This document shows, piece by piece, positions 45,681 through 56,571 of a stretch of DNA of 59,348 bases (position 1 is its first letter; each line of letters starts with the position of its first letter). The notes beneath the pieces were generated by a model. It was not told the DNA's origin, did not search any database, and saw only the letters and a program-made list of their open reading frames with translations. The DNA is from a virus, in IMG/VR virus record IMGVR_UViG_3300028388_002907, positions 1-59,348 of that record, one strand, 5' to 3'. A program made the position numbers and the translations under genes.

Positions 45681-48600
45681 GTGACCGAGATTGCTCTAAG
45701 GTTTCGAATAGCGGGCGCAAGGTTTATGGTATCTCCAAGATACACAATTTTGATTTGGAACGATATATGCTCATCCGCACCACTTTCGTCCAATTCGTAC
45801 CTAAACTCTTTGAAGTCCCGGTCCTGAATTGTTGACGAATAAGATTCAGGCGACTGATCCACCAATTCAACCCAATCGGAAACCTCATCCTCGTTGTATT
45901 TATAGACGAATCTGCCGTATACCTTAATCGCAGACCCCTTTGGTCTGTGTGCATCAAAAATGACGACAAGTCCGGTCCCGTCAATATCATTTTGTAGCTT
46001 GACTTTAGAGGAAATGTATGCAGACGTATCAGATTCGTTTCCTTCGGGAAGAATTTGGTACTGGTTTGCGTACATACCGCTCATTTTGTGATCCAAGATC
46101 GGCGTATTATTTTGATTGGCACTGGTCAGCTTGTACCGGATCAAGAAAGTTTGGTCTGAATCGACATAATTTGATTTACTGTCGATTGTACGCAGGGTGC
46201 GCTGCAAGAAGGCTTCGGAGTTAGTCGCAATCTCTCTGTCCAGAGTTGCTCCATCGTACAGGTACACATTCGATTTTGTCAGGTTGGTGTTATTTTGGTA
46301 AATGATGGGCATGATGTAGCTAACCTCAATGTCATCAACGCTCACAATATCTGCGGTCGCGCCGCTTACGTCACCTATCAAAGATTGGCCGCTCGCAAAG
46401 ACATTGCCAGTCTTTGCCGAAGATTTTTTCAGTACAAGACGGTTTTTCTTTCGGGGGTTATAGAGGTCCACAATACCAGCAACAAGAATTTCGCATGTTA
46501 CCGCGCCCGAAATGCCAAAATTTTTCTCGATAGTGACGGTTGTCTGGTCTCCGGCCCCATCATATACCACATCATCGACAATTCGGCTAATGTAGTCAGT
46601 CCCAGAATGAGTGACCTTAACATAATCGCCATTTGCCAATGTGGTAGAGCCAGAAATTGTTACCGTCCTGCCTGATATAGATGCGGTCGCATATGTTGTC
46701 CCGGTGCTTCGATACACAATTTCATTTCGAGCAAAATGTCCAACATTGGCCTCAATCGTCAAAAATTCGTAATCGTCTGGTCGCAATTCGCAGTATGATT
46801 CTGTTTCGCTATCAAACACGTATTTATAGACAGTGAATTTCAGGTCTTCATCCTGATACGACTTCCATGCAGAATTGTTTGTTGATGTGAAAAGAACGCC
46901 GTCGCCCCAATCTTGGGTGATTGACCTATTGAGAGTATCGGTCTCCCCGACCCGTGCAGTCCACATGAGAAAATCTGGGTCATTGGCATCAGGTATGACT
47001 ACAATAGCATACTCTCTTTCGGCCACGAGTTTGACGGGGTTTCCGAAATTCACATTTGTTGGTACTGTTGCATTATCAGAGACAGAAATTTGTCCATTCC
47101 GCAAATGCACCTTTCCAAAAGGCAGAATCGTCATAGACGGGTAGCCGTTCACTACTTCCCTAATTTCGACAGTGACCCCCCGACTAGCACTTTTTCTTTG
47201 GAAATACAGGTCAATTGTACTCAGATATACATATCCGGTATCACCAGTTTGGCTTGACTTGACAAAGAAAGTCTGGGCAATAGGGTCTTGGTAGCCACTA
47301 TTTTCATTTTCTCTTGCCTCACCGACACGCGGATTTACCTCACCCTCATTCATTGGTCTATTGACGGTGGTGGTTGTGGTGGTTGTCCAACTAGAAGCGA
47401 CTTCTTCTGTGTTTACAACAAACTCAGGTACTCTTGTTGATGTAACAAGATTTTGTTTCGTGGTGTCTACGTTGTACGCATTAAATTCAACCTTGCAATA
47501 CGATGTTCCGCTTGATTTTATGTCGGCATAGATGGAAGAATCAGTTACCTCAATGTTCCTCTTTCCGACAAAAAACGTCGTTTCGGGGATGGTCATTATT
47601 GCATATAGTGTGCCGTTCGCATCTGTTACGATACTGTCGCCATTATCTCCCGAAGAAAATACCATGTCTGCCGTGATGGTGTCTGTGCTGCTGTCAACAG
47701 AAACGTAACCGGGCCTTGTGTTAGACGCCATATCAATTTTGTCAAAATACACATAATGCTCGGTGTTTGGCCTCAGACCATGTATCAGTATTTGAATTTC
47801 TTGTGACTGGATGAATGGCTGAAACATAACATCCGACACATATTCACCAACAACCCGATCCTCGTTCAACCCAGTCTCGACACCCAAAGTAGCTATCGTG
47901 TCAATCCCCCTAAACAGGTTGGTTGTTGTTGTAGTAGTTGACCCACCATTTCTGACTACATCTGTGATTCTGCGGACACCTGTGATCTGTCGAGAAACCC
48001 TGTTGACAGGCAGAAAATCTTGAAGATTGTCAAGCAGGCTGGTAAGCGGGGTCTCCATGTCAATATCAATCACAACATCCGGCGCGTTGACAACATCATA
48101 GCCCGGATCATATGGCGGATTGATTTGCCCCTTCCCTCGATACATATAGAAATTAGAAACTGCGTTTCTTGTGTTGGACGCATAGGGCTGTGTTATGAAC
48201 GAGGACTCTGTTACTCCACCCAAGGTCACAACATCATCGAAAATCTGGACGTTCTGATATGTCGAAATGTCAGTATTGACCTTTAGAGAGACTGGAATTT
48301 GTGTTACGGCAGGATTCATGATTTGACGTGACCTGTCGAGTGACGCCTTAAATTCTGGATTTGTTATGTCGCTGATTTTCAGATTTCGGAATGGGTCAAC
48401 AAAGAATCCATTCTTGAACCTCGGATTGCCGCTTTCGTCCAATACCAGAAGGTCAGAAGTCTTTTTTTCCAGAAGCGTAAGAGTCTCGGATTCGGCAAGT
48501 AATTCTGTCAGCCTGTCAATTCTGGCAATGTCCTTCATCGTGTACCCCTGAGTCGCAACATTTCTCAGGCGCGTGCGGTACGGCCCATTCAGGGTCGGAG

Positions 48601-50923
48601 ATTGAATTTCTATCTCTGCCAACACAAGCCCGTCATATGCTTTTGCCGGAGAAGGCGCCGCTGCCGGTACACCATTGACAATGTTCAAAAACCCATCTGG
48701 CTGCACCACCAGAGAATCAATTCTCTTGAGATTCAGTTCCGGGTCTGACGTGATTTGAGAATTGTTAGAGGGGGTGTTATTTGATGTTATGACCTTTGTG
48801 AATACACCATCCGCAATATCCGAATATGGTTCGGCAGTCTCGGCGCTCAACAGACTGTTCGCGTAAATCACATTCGGCTCGACGTATGGTCGGAAGTCGT
48901 ATGAGTTTCGAAGATCGTAGAGAACACCAAAACTGGATGTATAATTCAGGATATTCTCTATCTCAGAGTCAGGGTAGCTGTCAATGGTTAACAGACCTGA
49001 CGATGAAAGAGACGTTCTCTCAAATGCCTTGGCCCGCACCGCAACAGTAGTGACCGAAACATCCTCGCCTGATTTTTTGGTAATGTATGAAATGTCGTAA
49101 TGGGTGTCCTTTTGATTTGGGTTAAGGACAAAGCTGGAAGTAATTTCGTCTCCCTGAGTGGCCAAGTCGTATTCCCACACATCAAGAATTTCGTAAACGT
49201 CAGGCACGCCAAGAGACGCAACACCATTCTCAAGGGTCGTGATTACCCAAAACTCTCGGGAGGTTTTTTGGTCAGGTGAGGTATTCGTGGATGTTGTCAG
49301 GTCATAGTAGACCGTACCATCAGTGACGGCTGAATCTAGTGTAAGATCGACCGCCCCCCCGACACCAGCCGAAACATTTGTTACACCGACATTAGTCACC
49401 CCAACACTATCAAAAACAACAAAATCACCGGACAATGAAATTGCGTCACCGCCTGTTGACGGGGCCGGAATGGTAAGGGTTGTGTCAGATGCTTGAGAAA
49501 ATGTCTCGCTCACGCGCTTGGTAAATGTGATATTGGACAGGGTTTTCATTCCCCCGTTTTGCCCAATCTGGAAAATTGCAGGCGAATTACTTAATTCTCT
49601 TAGCGGAGATGTGACGGTGGTCGCGGTCGCGGTGTTTGCTCCCACACTTGACACAATAGTATTTTTCGATCCTGCCAGCTTCACCACATCGTACACATAA
49701 AGGCGACCGGATTCCACGTTCCTTACCGCACACGTTCCGATTAATGAATCACCCGAATCATACAGATTGTATCGTGTGCCGTCAAGAGAAAATGTTGACC
49801 CTAATGTGGCATACTCGAAAAACTGGCCATACTGCACGCCTGTAGTCTGCGACGTTGTATTGGCGGTTTCTGTCACGGTAGAAAGCGGTATTTTGCTTTT
49901 TGCCAGCTTTTCTACCCTGTACCCATTGACATAAGCCGTTCCGGGGTCAACTGTGGCGTAAATTGTGTTGGCATCTTCTTCTAGGGAACATTTCATACCG
50001 CTCACAACATAATCACCAGATTCCTCAAATGTTCGTCTTGCGGTATAATCACGAATGCTGTTAAATTCCGTGACATTTCGAATTTCTGTGGGCCGTCCTG
50101 CATCATATCTGATGAAAACGTGGAATCCGTCTGGTTCATTATTGGTCGGATGCGCTTCTAGTGTCGTTGACAGTTTTAGTCTATCAGCGCCCGGTGCCCG
50201 GAAATTGTTGAACCCCTGCGCGTTGTCGTAAAGATCGGGGTTTGTGGAAGATGCTTCTTCAAAGCTTTCCTCTACCATGAAACCGACCGAAATGGCTCGA
50301 CTTTCACCCGGCAAGGATGAGTATTTTTCAACGATAATTGATTGGGCGGGCACATAAATGAAATGCGACCCTTTGTAGATTATGCCTTCGGTAATAGAGA
50401 CCTGAAATCCATTTCCAACATGATTTGGCAGAGTCGTAACAGTAACGGAATTTCCGGTGTCAATACCATCGGGGTCGATGATCGAAAGCGTAGCCCCCGC
50501 CGAAAACTCACGATTTGCACCAACGCTTTGTGTGTAATTGATGAAAAATGTTTTTAGATCAGGAGACTGACTCTCAAATCCATCGGAGGCATCAACAATG
50601 ACCGCCTCTAGACCACTGGAATCTCTTAGGACGTATCGTCCGTTCTCGGTCGGAAGATACAAATCAGAGTTAAAGTTGGTGCTGCTGTCAGAAATCTTGA
50701 CAAATGCCACTTCGGGGTTTTCAGTATAACCAACACCATTGATGATGGTCCCTTCTTTGAAGATGTTTGATCCCATGCTGCCAATTTGATTTTGGAGCAT
50801 TGACTGAATTTGAGTCAGTTCTCGGGCTTGGACAGCGCGTCCGGCCCTAAACAAAATTCTATTGTATTGCTTTGATGGGTCAAAATCATCAAAATACGGG
50901 GATATGTTTGTCTGAATTGCCAT
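45677..50923 (-). CDS. Giant baseplate/tail-fibre network protein with DUF4815 N-terminus
   Basis: 1748 residues. The first 60 contain I-S-P-Y-F-D-D-F-D-P-S-K-Q-Y-N-R-I-L-F-R and A-R-E-L-T-Q-I-Q-S-M-L-Q, the DUF4815 hallmark of large phage structural proteins. The body is beta-rich with repeated carbohydrate-binding-like folds, and a C-terminal segment contains D-P-I-A-Q-T-F-F-V (about 1202-1210). In T4 the genes between gp8 and wac (9, 10, 11, 12) build the baseplate periphery. This single large gene sits there and probably replaces several of them. Confidence 0.75.
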   Translation of the reverse strand: MAIQTNISPYFDDFDPSKQYNRILFRAGRAVQARELTQIQSMLQNQIGSMGSNIFKEGTIINGVGYTENPEVAFVKISDSSTNFNSDLYLPTENGRYVLRDSSGLEAVIVDASDGFESQSPDLKTFFINYTQSVGANREFSAGATLSIIDPDGIDTGNSVTVTTLPNHVGNGFQVSITEGIIYKGSHFIYVPAQSIIVEKYSSLPGESRAISVGFMVEESFEEASSTNPDLYDNAQGFNNFRAPGADRLKLSTTLEAHPTNNEPDGFHVFIRYDAGRPTEIRNVTEFNSIRDYTARRTFEESGDYVVSGMKCSLEEDANTIYATVDPGTAYVNGYRVEKLAKSKIPLSTVTETANTTSQTTGVQYGQFFEYATLGSTFSLDGTRYNLYDSGDSLIGTCAVRNVESGRLYVYDVVKLAGSKNTIVSSVGANTATATTVTSPLRELSNSPAIFQIGQNGGMKTLSNITFTKRVSETFSQASDTTLTIPAPSTGGDAISLSGDFVVFDSVGVTNVGVTNVSAGVGGAVDLTLDSAVTDGTVYYDLTTSTNTSPDQKTSREFWVITTLENGVASLGVPDVYEILDVWEYDLATQGDEITSSFVLNPNQKDTHYDISYITKKSGEDVSVTTVAVRAKAFERTSLSSSGLLTIDSYPDSEIENILNYTSSFGVLYDLRNSYDFRPYVEPNVIYANSLLSAETAEPYSDIADGVFTKVITSNNTPSNNSQITSDPELNLKRIDSLVVQPDGFLNIVNGVPAAAPSPAKAYDGLVLAEIEIQSPTLNGPYRTRLRNVATQGYTMKDIARIDRLTELLAESETLTLLEKKTSDLLVLDESGNPRFKNGFFVDPFRNLKISDITNPEFKASLDRSRQIMNPAVTQIPVSLKVNTDISTYQNVQIFDDVVTLGGVTESSFITQPYASNTRNAVSNFYMYRGKGQINPPYDPGYDVVNAPDVVIDIDMETPLTSLLDNLQDFLPVNRVSRQITGVRRITDVVRNGGSTTTTTTNLFRGIDTIATLGVETGLNEDRVVGEYVSDVMFQPFIQSQEIQILIHGLRPNTEHYVYFDKIDMASNTRPGYVSVDSSTDTITADMVFSSGDNGDSIVTDANGTLYAIMTIPETTFFVGKRNIEVTDSSIYADIKSSGTSYCKVEFNAYNVDTTKQNLVTSTRVPEFVVNTEEVASSWTTTTTTTVNRPMNEGEVNPRVGEARENENSGYQDPIAQTFFVKSSQTGDTGYVYLSTIDLYFQRKSASRGVTVEIREVVNGYPSMTILPFGKVHLRNGQISVSDNATVPTNVNFGNPVKLVAEREYAIVVIPDANDPDFLMWTARVGETDTLNRSITQDWGDGVLFTSTNNSAWKSYQDEDLKFTVYKYVFDSETESYCELRPDDYEFLTIEANVGHFARNEIVYRSTGTTYATASISGRTVTISGSTTLANGDYVKVTHSGTDYISRIVDDVVYDGAGDQTTVTIEKNFGISGAVTCEILVAGIVDLYNPRKKNRLVLKKSSAKTGNVFASGQSLIGDVSGATADIVSVDDIEVSYIMPIIYQNNTNLTKSNVYLYDGATLDREIATNSEAFLQRTLRTIDSKSNYVDSDQTFLIRYKLTSANQNNTPILDHKMSGMYANQYQILPEGNESDTSAYISSKVKLQNDIDGTGLVVIFDAHRPKGSAIKVYGRFVYKYNEDEVSDWVELVDQSPESYSSTIQDRDFKEFRYELDESGADEHISFQIKIVYLGDTINLAPAIRNLRAISVT

Positions 50924-50931
50924 GCGTATCC

Positions 50932-52659
50932 TTAAAAGTCTAGTACGAAAATTGCGCGCTCGGTGTTATCGACACTTCTCTCAATTTGGTCAAAATTGGT
51001 GAAATGCAAAACGTCTCCGCTGAATGGGGTGTAGACCGACTCTGTTACGGTATTTATGGTCGCTGTCAATAGCAATGATTGGTTAGGGTTATTATTTCTC
51101 ACCCTCACAGTACCCGGCTGAAAGGTGGAATTGCCGTCATTTATGAAGTCGTACAGATATACCGTTGTGTCAGGATCATTGAACACGACTTCATGTACTT
51201 TCGCTAAAACCAATTCTTCATTGGCGTCCTCTTGTTCCAAAATCATGTTTTCTGATATGCTGCCAGTCTGATCCCCGTCTAGGGTTATGGACATTCTCAT
51301 GTCAACAGTTTTCGTGTCTGTAGAAAACTCAGGATTCACCACTAATCCCAATCTGGTATAGCCGTTCGTGTCTGTTATGTTCGTGTTAGAACCATCGACC
51401 ACACTTGCTATTTCGGCGTGAAGGATCACGCGACTCATGAACAACTCTGTGATTGGGTTTGATCCATGCCCGCCCTTGGTGGAAAGAATCGGACGCAAAG
51501 ATGAAGTGTCTCCATAACCAGCTATTTGAGAGTCTGTAACATCGACGTATGCACTAGCAGTCCTGTATCCGCTTCCCTTGTCAGTCAAAATAATCTCAGA
51601 GAGGGTCGATTGCTCATCCAAAACACCATAGCCATAAGATCGTTCTCCCCCATCGTCGTTTGGCCTAGAAATTATGATCTTTGGTAGGATGTGGCATTGC
51701 TCACCAAACGAAATTGCCGGGGTAATTGCGGGTAGGTTGTCTGCCTGTCTTGAAATAGTGATAAGCAATTCGCTGTTTCCGGGCAAAGATGACACGGTTT
51801 CGCTTCTCAGGATGGAAAACAGACCGCCAATGTTGTCGAACCGCAAATACATTTTTGTGTACTCGTTGTCAGACGTGCTTGGTGATGTGCCGTCTGTTTG
51901 GATTGTCAGTGTAAATGTATTAGACGCCACGTCTTCCTCAATACCTGTGACCTGACATTGACCAAGGTTAAATTCGTTAGAAAACATGGCAATAGGCGTT
52001 TCCTCAATTTCAATTTTTGATATGCCCTGTGTGGCCGAAGAAATTGTGTTGGCATCCTCCACATATGGGAGATAGTTACCATATCCGAATTTTAAGTATT
52101 CGTCGGACGGCACTTCAAATAGATATTCCCACTCGTAACCATCCGAATATATCCCAGAGGCGGTAGGGACCTGCGTTGACTCTGCTCCACCATTATTGCT
52201 TATGCACTTATAGACCCTGTACGACCCCTCGCTTGGAGCGCCCTCCAATACAGTCACATAAAAATCGAGATTCTCCATTTCCTCCACATCGTCGTACTGC
52301 GCATAAACGGTTCCGGCTGACCATGACTTTCTTTGAAATAGGTGCCGTATGTCGGCGTCTTCGATTTTGTAGGCAAAGATTGCCCTCCGAAGGAAGTCTC
52401 TCTTGTTCGATTCTGTGTTCAGTATTTCTCCGGCGTCGTTTACAGTCGATCCCACAATGTAATAGTCGCTGTCTTTGTAGTAGTCGGGAAACAAGTCCAC
52501 AAACATAGAAAGGGTGTTTTCGATCTGGTTGTTTGACAAATCTGTGTTGGCAAGTGCGTTCTCATAATCTGCCAGAAATGGCGTTAACCTATCGCTCATT
52601 TCTCTGACGAAATTTTTTGCTCTGGAAACTTTATGTTCTTCTGTCGTGATGCTTGCCAT
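50932..52659 (-). CDS. 8: Baseplate wedge protein gp8-like
   Basis: A 575-residue protein with the T4 gp8 landmarks V-Y-K-C-I-S-N, then D-G-Y-E-W-E-Y-L-F-E-V-P (T4 D-G-Y-V-W-E-Y-L-F-E-I-P) and a C-terminus G-D-V-L-H-F-T-N-F-D-Q-I-E-R ending A-I-F-V-L-D-F, like T4 M-I-Y-M-E-N-R ... I-L-F-T-F. It is larger than T4 gp8 (334 aa) through insertions. It stabilises baseplate wedges between gp6-gp7 and the periphery. Confidence 0.82.
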   Translation of the reverse strand: MASITTEEHKVSRAKNFVREMSDRLTPFLADYENALANTDLSNNQIENTLSMFVDLFPDYYKDSDYYIVGSTVNDAGEILNTESNKRDFLRRAIFAYKIEDADIRHLFQRKSWSAGTVYAQYDDVEEMENLDFYVTVLEGAPSEGSYRVYKCISNNGGAESTQVPTASGIYSDGYEWEYLFEVPSDEYLKFGYGNYLPYVEDANTISSATQGISKIEIEETPIAMFSNEFNLGQCQVTGIEEDVASNTFTLTIQTDGTSPSTSDNEYTKMYLRFDNIGGLFSILRSETVSSLPGNSELLITISRQADNLPAITPAISFGEQCHILPKIIISRPNDDGGERSYGYGVLDEQSTLSEIILTDKGSGYRTASAYVDVTDSQIAGYGDTSSLRPILSTKGGHGSNPITELFMSRVILHAEIASVVDGSNTNITDTNGYTRLGLVVNPEFSTDTKTVDMRMSITLDGDQTGSISENMILEQEDANEELVLAKVHEVVFNDPDTTVYLYDFINDGNSTFQPGTVRVRNNNPNQSLLLTATINTVTESVYTPFSGDVLHFTNFDQIERSVDNTERAIFVLDF

Positions 52660-52661
52660 GT

Positions 52662-54800
52662 TTACTCCACAGTGATGCTGTATTCTATGCCGTTTGCGCT
52701 ATCGACTTCACTTTTGATGAATGATGAAACGAACCTTTTTGTTCCACCAACCGAAAGAAGGTCATCGACAATTTCTCCGTACCGTTCTTCATTCACAGAC
52801 GACATAATGTCGTATGAATATGCCTGATAATAGTAATTATCATGTATTACCTTTGTTCTTTCGTTCAATAGACTTTTTTTATCTTTCCAACGCCCCTCTG
52901 ATTTACCAGCGCCTCGACATTCGATTTGCGCCTCGGCTAAAAATATCCCATCCTTTACCAATCGGACTTCTTCTCCGTCCTGATAAAGAAAACCTGTGTC
53001 ATTGATACTGACGCTCTTGATTTTTCCCGATACGTTTTCGGTCGTTGCTTTCACAATGGCATTTTCTCCAATATTTTTGCTGTTATCAACATACGAAATT
53101 TGCCGTATGGAGTAAGGCACGCCCCGAATAGTCAAATCAACTTTGTCTGAAATCCGCGTGTAAGAGTATGGTTCAAACTCATGAGTGTTTCCAATTTTGC
53201 GAATATACTTTGCTTTTGCTTCAACAACGTCACCGAAAAAATTCGTGATTGTTTGTGTTACAATTTCGCCACTATATAGGTTTGGGATATAGTCATCAAA
53301 TGTGATGATGATATTTTTATTGCTATCCGTATTTAACTCAGGATTTCTTAGGTATGCGCGTACCTCATAGGTATATCCTGCCCCAGACGACAACAATCCA
53401 ATCCGCTCAATTTCTCCTATTGTTACAACTCGGGGGGTAAAGGCATCCTCAATTGCAGTATTTGCGTTTACCGGACCTACACCAGACATTCCATAGTCGG
53501 CGCTATCCAGTGTCATGTTTGCATAGTCACCTATAACATCCTCATAGATTGACACGGTTTCGGTTTCAGATGTTTCCTCTACCTGAAAATCAGCACTGTC
53601 GTTAAATTCATAGACGTTAGCTACGGGAAAGGCGTCACCGAATCTGCGACCTACAAAAAAATCGCTTTCTCCTTGAGTGAATTTCAGGGCGTCGGTTGTG
53701 TGGATGAACAGGATTGGGTGTATGTAGTCAATTACATGACCTGATGGTGCGACCCCCCAAGAAGTGCTTCCCTCCCCGGCAACTATTCGATTCCCCTCGT
53801 TATCTACCAGAGTCTCACCATTTTCATCAGAAATGTCCCATCCGAGTCCTTCGCTAAGGGCAATTTCTTCAAATGGCGCAAATCCTTCCAACTCATCACC
53901 TGCGACCAGAAGAATTTGATTCGAGATGAACACTTCGGTATTGGCACCATACCCATAGCCTCCGCTTTCAATTTCGAAGCGGACAATACCATCGGACTGT
54001 TTCGAAATTTCGGTCACGGTCGCTTTTCCACCAAACCCACGTTGAGACGATATAACCTCAACAGAATCGCCTATGTTGTTTTCTGGAATACCGTCGATGA
54101 TGGAAATACTAGAAAGCGAACCTCGGATTCTGTTGTGATATGTGGAGGCTCTGTTATCGTCAGAGGATAGGTTTGATATTTTCAAGGAATCATTTGATAT
54201 GAAGTTGCCTTGTATGTCGTCCAGAAACAACACTGGCACCAATTCACCGCCCAAAACTCGAAAAAGAACCTGTGAAATAGACGCGGACGCTCCCGATGTA
54301 AGACCCACAATTCTATCTCCTACTCGAAATGGGTAGTTTTTCCATGACAGGACGGATTCCATTTCGAGATAAGAATCTTCGGTGTAGGTCGAATCCGAAA
54401 TTCGGAGTACATTCACTTCTGGATAGAAAATGTCTGGGGTCTCATTGAAGAAAATCTGGAAAAACAGAATGATGCTTTCCTCAGTGCCCTTTCTCTTGTA
54501 TAAGTCGAAAATGTTTTTGACCACAAAATTCAACTTTTCGCCTTCAAGATTCGGGTAGCCCTTTAGGTATTTTAGACGGAATTTGTCAAGGAATTTTTTG
54601 AACGTGTCGTCTAACAGAGAGGCATCAGTCACAATGTCAATGTCATTCAGGTCAAGGAAATTTCCCGAAAATTCGTCGTGCGCTGAATGTGTATCAACAA
54701 AATCGTAGTATGCCTTGACAAATTCGATGAAAAACTGATCGGGTTCTTCTCGATATATTGACGGAAACTGGTATGGGATATGTGCTTTTATGGAGGACAT
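52662..54800 (-). CDS. Baseplate wedge protein in gp7 position
   Basis: A 712-residue protein between gp6 and gp8, the place of T4 gp7 (1032 aa). It starts M-S-S-I-K-A-H-I-P-Y-Q-F-P-S-I-Y and has a helical N-terminal domain (F-V-K-A-Y-Y-D-F-V-D, L-D-K-F-R-L-K-Y-L-K-G) followed by beta-rich modules such as S-G-G-Y-G-Y-G. These are typical of the gp7-like wedge proteins of marine T4-like phages. Direct similarity to T4 gp7 is weak, so the symbol is left empty. Confidence 0.7.
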   Translation of the reverse strand: MSSIKAHIPYQFPSIYREEPDQFFIEFVKAYYDFVDTHSAHDEFSGNFLDLNDIDIVTDASLLDDTFKKFLDKFRLKYLKGYPNLEGEKLNFVVKNIFDLYKRKGTEESIILFFQIFFNETPDIFYPEVNVLRISDSTYTEDSYLEMESVLSWKNYPFRVGDRIVGLTSGASASISQVLFRVLGGELVPVLFLDDIQGNFISNDSLKISNLSSDDNRASTYHNRIRGSLSSISIIDGIPENNIGDSVEVISSQRGFGGKATVTEISKQSDGIVRFEIESGGYGYGANTEVFISNQILLVAGDELEGFAPFEEIALSEGLGWDISDENGETLVDNEGNRIVAGEGSTSWGVAPSGHVIDYIHPILFIHTTDALKFTQGESDFFVGRRFGDAFPVANVYEFNDSADFQVEETSETETVSIYEDVIGDYANMTLDSADYGMSGVGPVNANTAIEDAFTPRVVTIGEIERIGLLSSGAGYTYEVRAYLRNPELNTDSNKNIIITFDDYIPNLYSGEIVTQTITNFFGDVVEAKAKYIRKIGNTHEFEPYSYTRISDKVDLTIRGVPYSIRQISYVDNSKNIGENAIVKATTENVSGKIKSVSINDTGFLYQDGEEVRLVKDGIFLAEAQIECRGAGKSEGRWKDKKSLLNERTKVIHDNYYYQAYSYDIMSSVNEERYGEIVDDLLSVGGTKRFVSSFIKSEVDSANGIEYSITVE

Positions 54801-54801
54801 A

Positions 54802-56568
54802 TCAGACCTTTTCCACGTTGATGTTTATGTACTTCTTGTCAATAGCCAAAATTTTGTTTTTTTCTGACTTGATGTTTGGTGATTTCGGCCTTGCTGTAAG
54901 AGCGATGGTTGATCCCTCGTATCCCGAAAACACTACGTTGTTCAAATTGGCAGTACCGCTTTCGTAGTCCACAATTCCGAGGAAGTTGGCAACAACAGAT
55001 TTTGGCGTATTGGTGGACACCATGATAATGCCACCGCCACCATTGTCGTAAAACATGCCACTACTTCCGTTTCTGGTGAATACCGTTGAATAGATGGACG
55101 GACTAAAATCCTCAAAACCAGCAGATGTATTGTACCTGTAGGGTTTTACCAATTCATTCTGAAAATCGAATGTAGGCGATTCTGATGCGTTAAGGTCGGG
55201 AGTGTACTCGATAAGTACCTTGGGGTCTAGCGTCACCGAAACGATATTTTCGTCAAGATTGGCCAGATATGAGGCAAGACTTGACTCAGACAAGCGTGCC
55301 CCAAACCGATTCAGGTATAGGTCGCTGTATTCAATTGCTCCATTTTCGATCAAAGTCGAAATGTCAGAAATTGATCTTGGGCTTTGGGCGCTTGCGAATT
55401 GGACGTTAATATCGAGCGCCACAAACATGAAGTCAGCATTGATGAAAATAGGCTCGATTGTAAGAGGTGTCTTGTCTCTTAGGTATTCGGCATAAATGTC
55501 TGTCTCGGCTGACGCACTCCCCTGTTTATCTACGGTATCAATAGCAATAACCACGGACCCATACCTCGGCGGATCAACTTCATCCCCCCCAAAAACAGAT
55601 ATTGCCTGAATTGCTGGGAAACGCTTTTTTAGCAAGGTCTCGTAATCGGATTTTGTTACCGCCCGCTCTTGGGTCTGAATTGAGAGGGGAGCAAAATACT
55701 TGATTGATTCGTTGCTTTCCGGGTTGGCACCATTTAGGCTACAGTCAAACCCTTCTACCAAAGACAGAGAGATGTTGTTTTTGTTGATTTCTCCAATATC
55801 GTCCTTTGGACTAAACCTTTTGATCCCGTTCGCGTTCTCTCCATCACATACCCGATATTCAACGACTATCGTATCATTCTGTTTTGGCTGATACCCAAAC
55901 GTGTCTTTGCCGAATACGATAGCGTACTTGTCGTCAAATTCAGGACCAATGTAGAATACCTTTGACTCCCCAAAATTTCCGTAAATGTCGGATGAGTAGA
56001 CAAAATATTCATCGTTCACGCTAACCCTCACGGAATCTGTGTCCACCCGTTCATTTGAGATTGTTGTGTTATCGACACTTAACACTTCTTTTACCCATCG
56101 GCCCTCATATAGCCGTACTGTTCTGGCAACAAATTGGCTTGATCCCGACGAAACCCGTGTTGCGATGTGACTTTCAGAGGTAGAAAATGTGTATCCAACG
56201 CCGTCCACCGTAGCAACAAATTTTGTCTTTGGGGGTATGGTGATTCGATTTTCTGTTCTGGAAGGGGCGGTGATCGTAATATCAACATCAACATATGCAG
56301 ATCGGTATCCGCGCGGCAGGTAATTCAATTCTTTGGCGTGTGAAATGATGCTGTTTCGCAATTGTGCCGAGTCCAGAAACGACTCAGAGATAGCCATATT
56401 GAGATAGTGACTTTGCATGTATGTGTTGTATGCCAACACGTCTAGCAGTACCGCCATGTTCGATCCCAAAAAGTCGAAATCTTGAAAGCGTTCGTTTTCG
56501 GAAATATGTGATTTCAGCTTCTCTCGAATTGATCCGAAGTCTAAGTTGGTGAAATTTTTGTCTGCCAT
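54802..56568 (-). CDS. 6: Baseplate wedge protein gp6
   Basis: A 588-residue protein (T4 gp6: 660 aa). The N-terminus has F-D-F-L-G-S-N-M-A-V-L-L-D-V-L-A-Y-N-T-Y and A-Q-L-R-N-S-I-I-S-H-A-K-E-L-N-Y-L-P-R-G-Y, the strongest marks of gp6/J-like baseplate proteins. gp6 dimers form the inner ring that changes shape when the sheath contracts. It lies 3 nt after gp25. Confidence 0.93.
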   Translation of the reverse strand: MADKNFTNLDFGSIREKLKSHISENERFQDFDFLGSNMAVLLDVLAYNTYMQSHYLNMAISESFLDSAQLRNSIISHAKELNYLPRGYRSAYVDVDITITAPSRTENRITIPPKTKFVATVDGVGYTFSTSESHIATRVSSGSSQFVARTVRLYEGRWVKEVLSVDNTTISNERVDTDSVRVSVNDEYFVYSSDIYGNFGESKVFYIGPEFDDKYAIVFGKDTFGYQPKQNDTIVVEYRVCDGENANGIKRFSPKDDIGEINKNNISLSLVEGFDCSLNGANPESNESIKYFAPLSIQTQERAVTKSDYETLLKKRFPAIQAISVFGGDEVDPPRYGSVVIAIDTVDKQGSASAETDIYAEYLRDKTPLTIEPIFINADFMFVALDINVQFASAQSPRSISDISTLIENGAIEYSDLYLNRFGARLSESSLASYLANLDENIVSVTLDPKVLIEYTPDLNASESPTFDFQNELVKPYRYNTSAGFEDFSPSIYSTVFTRNGSSGMFYDNGGGGIIMVSTNTPKSVVANFLGIVDYESGTANLNNVVFSGYEGSTIALTARPKSPNIKSEKNKILAIDKKYININVEKV

Positions 56569-56571
56569 GGA

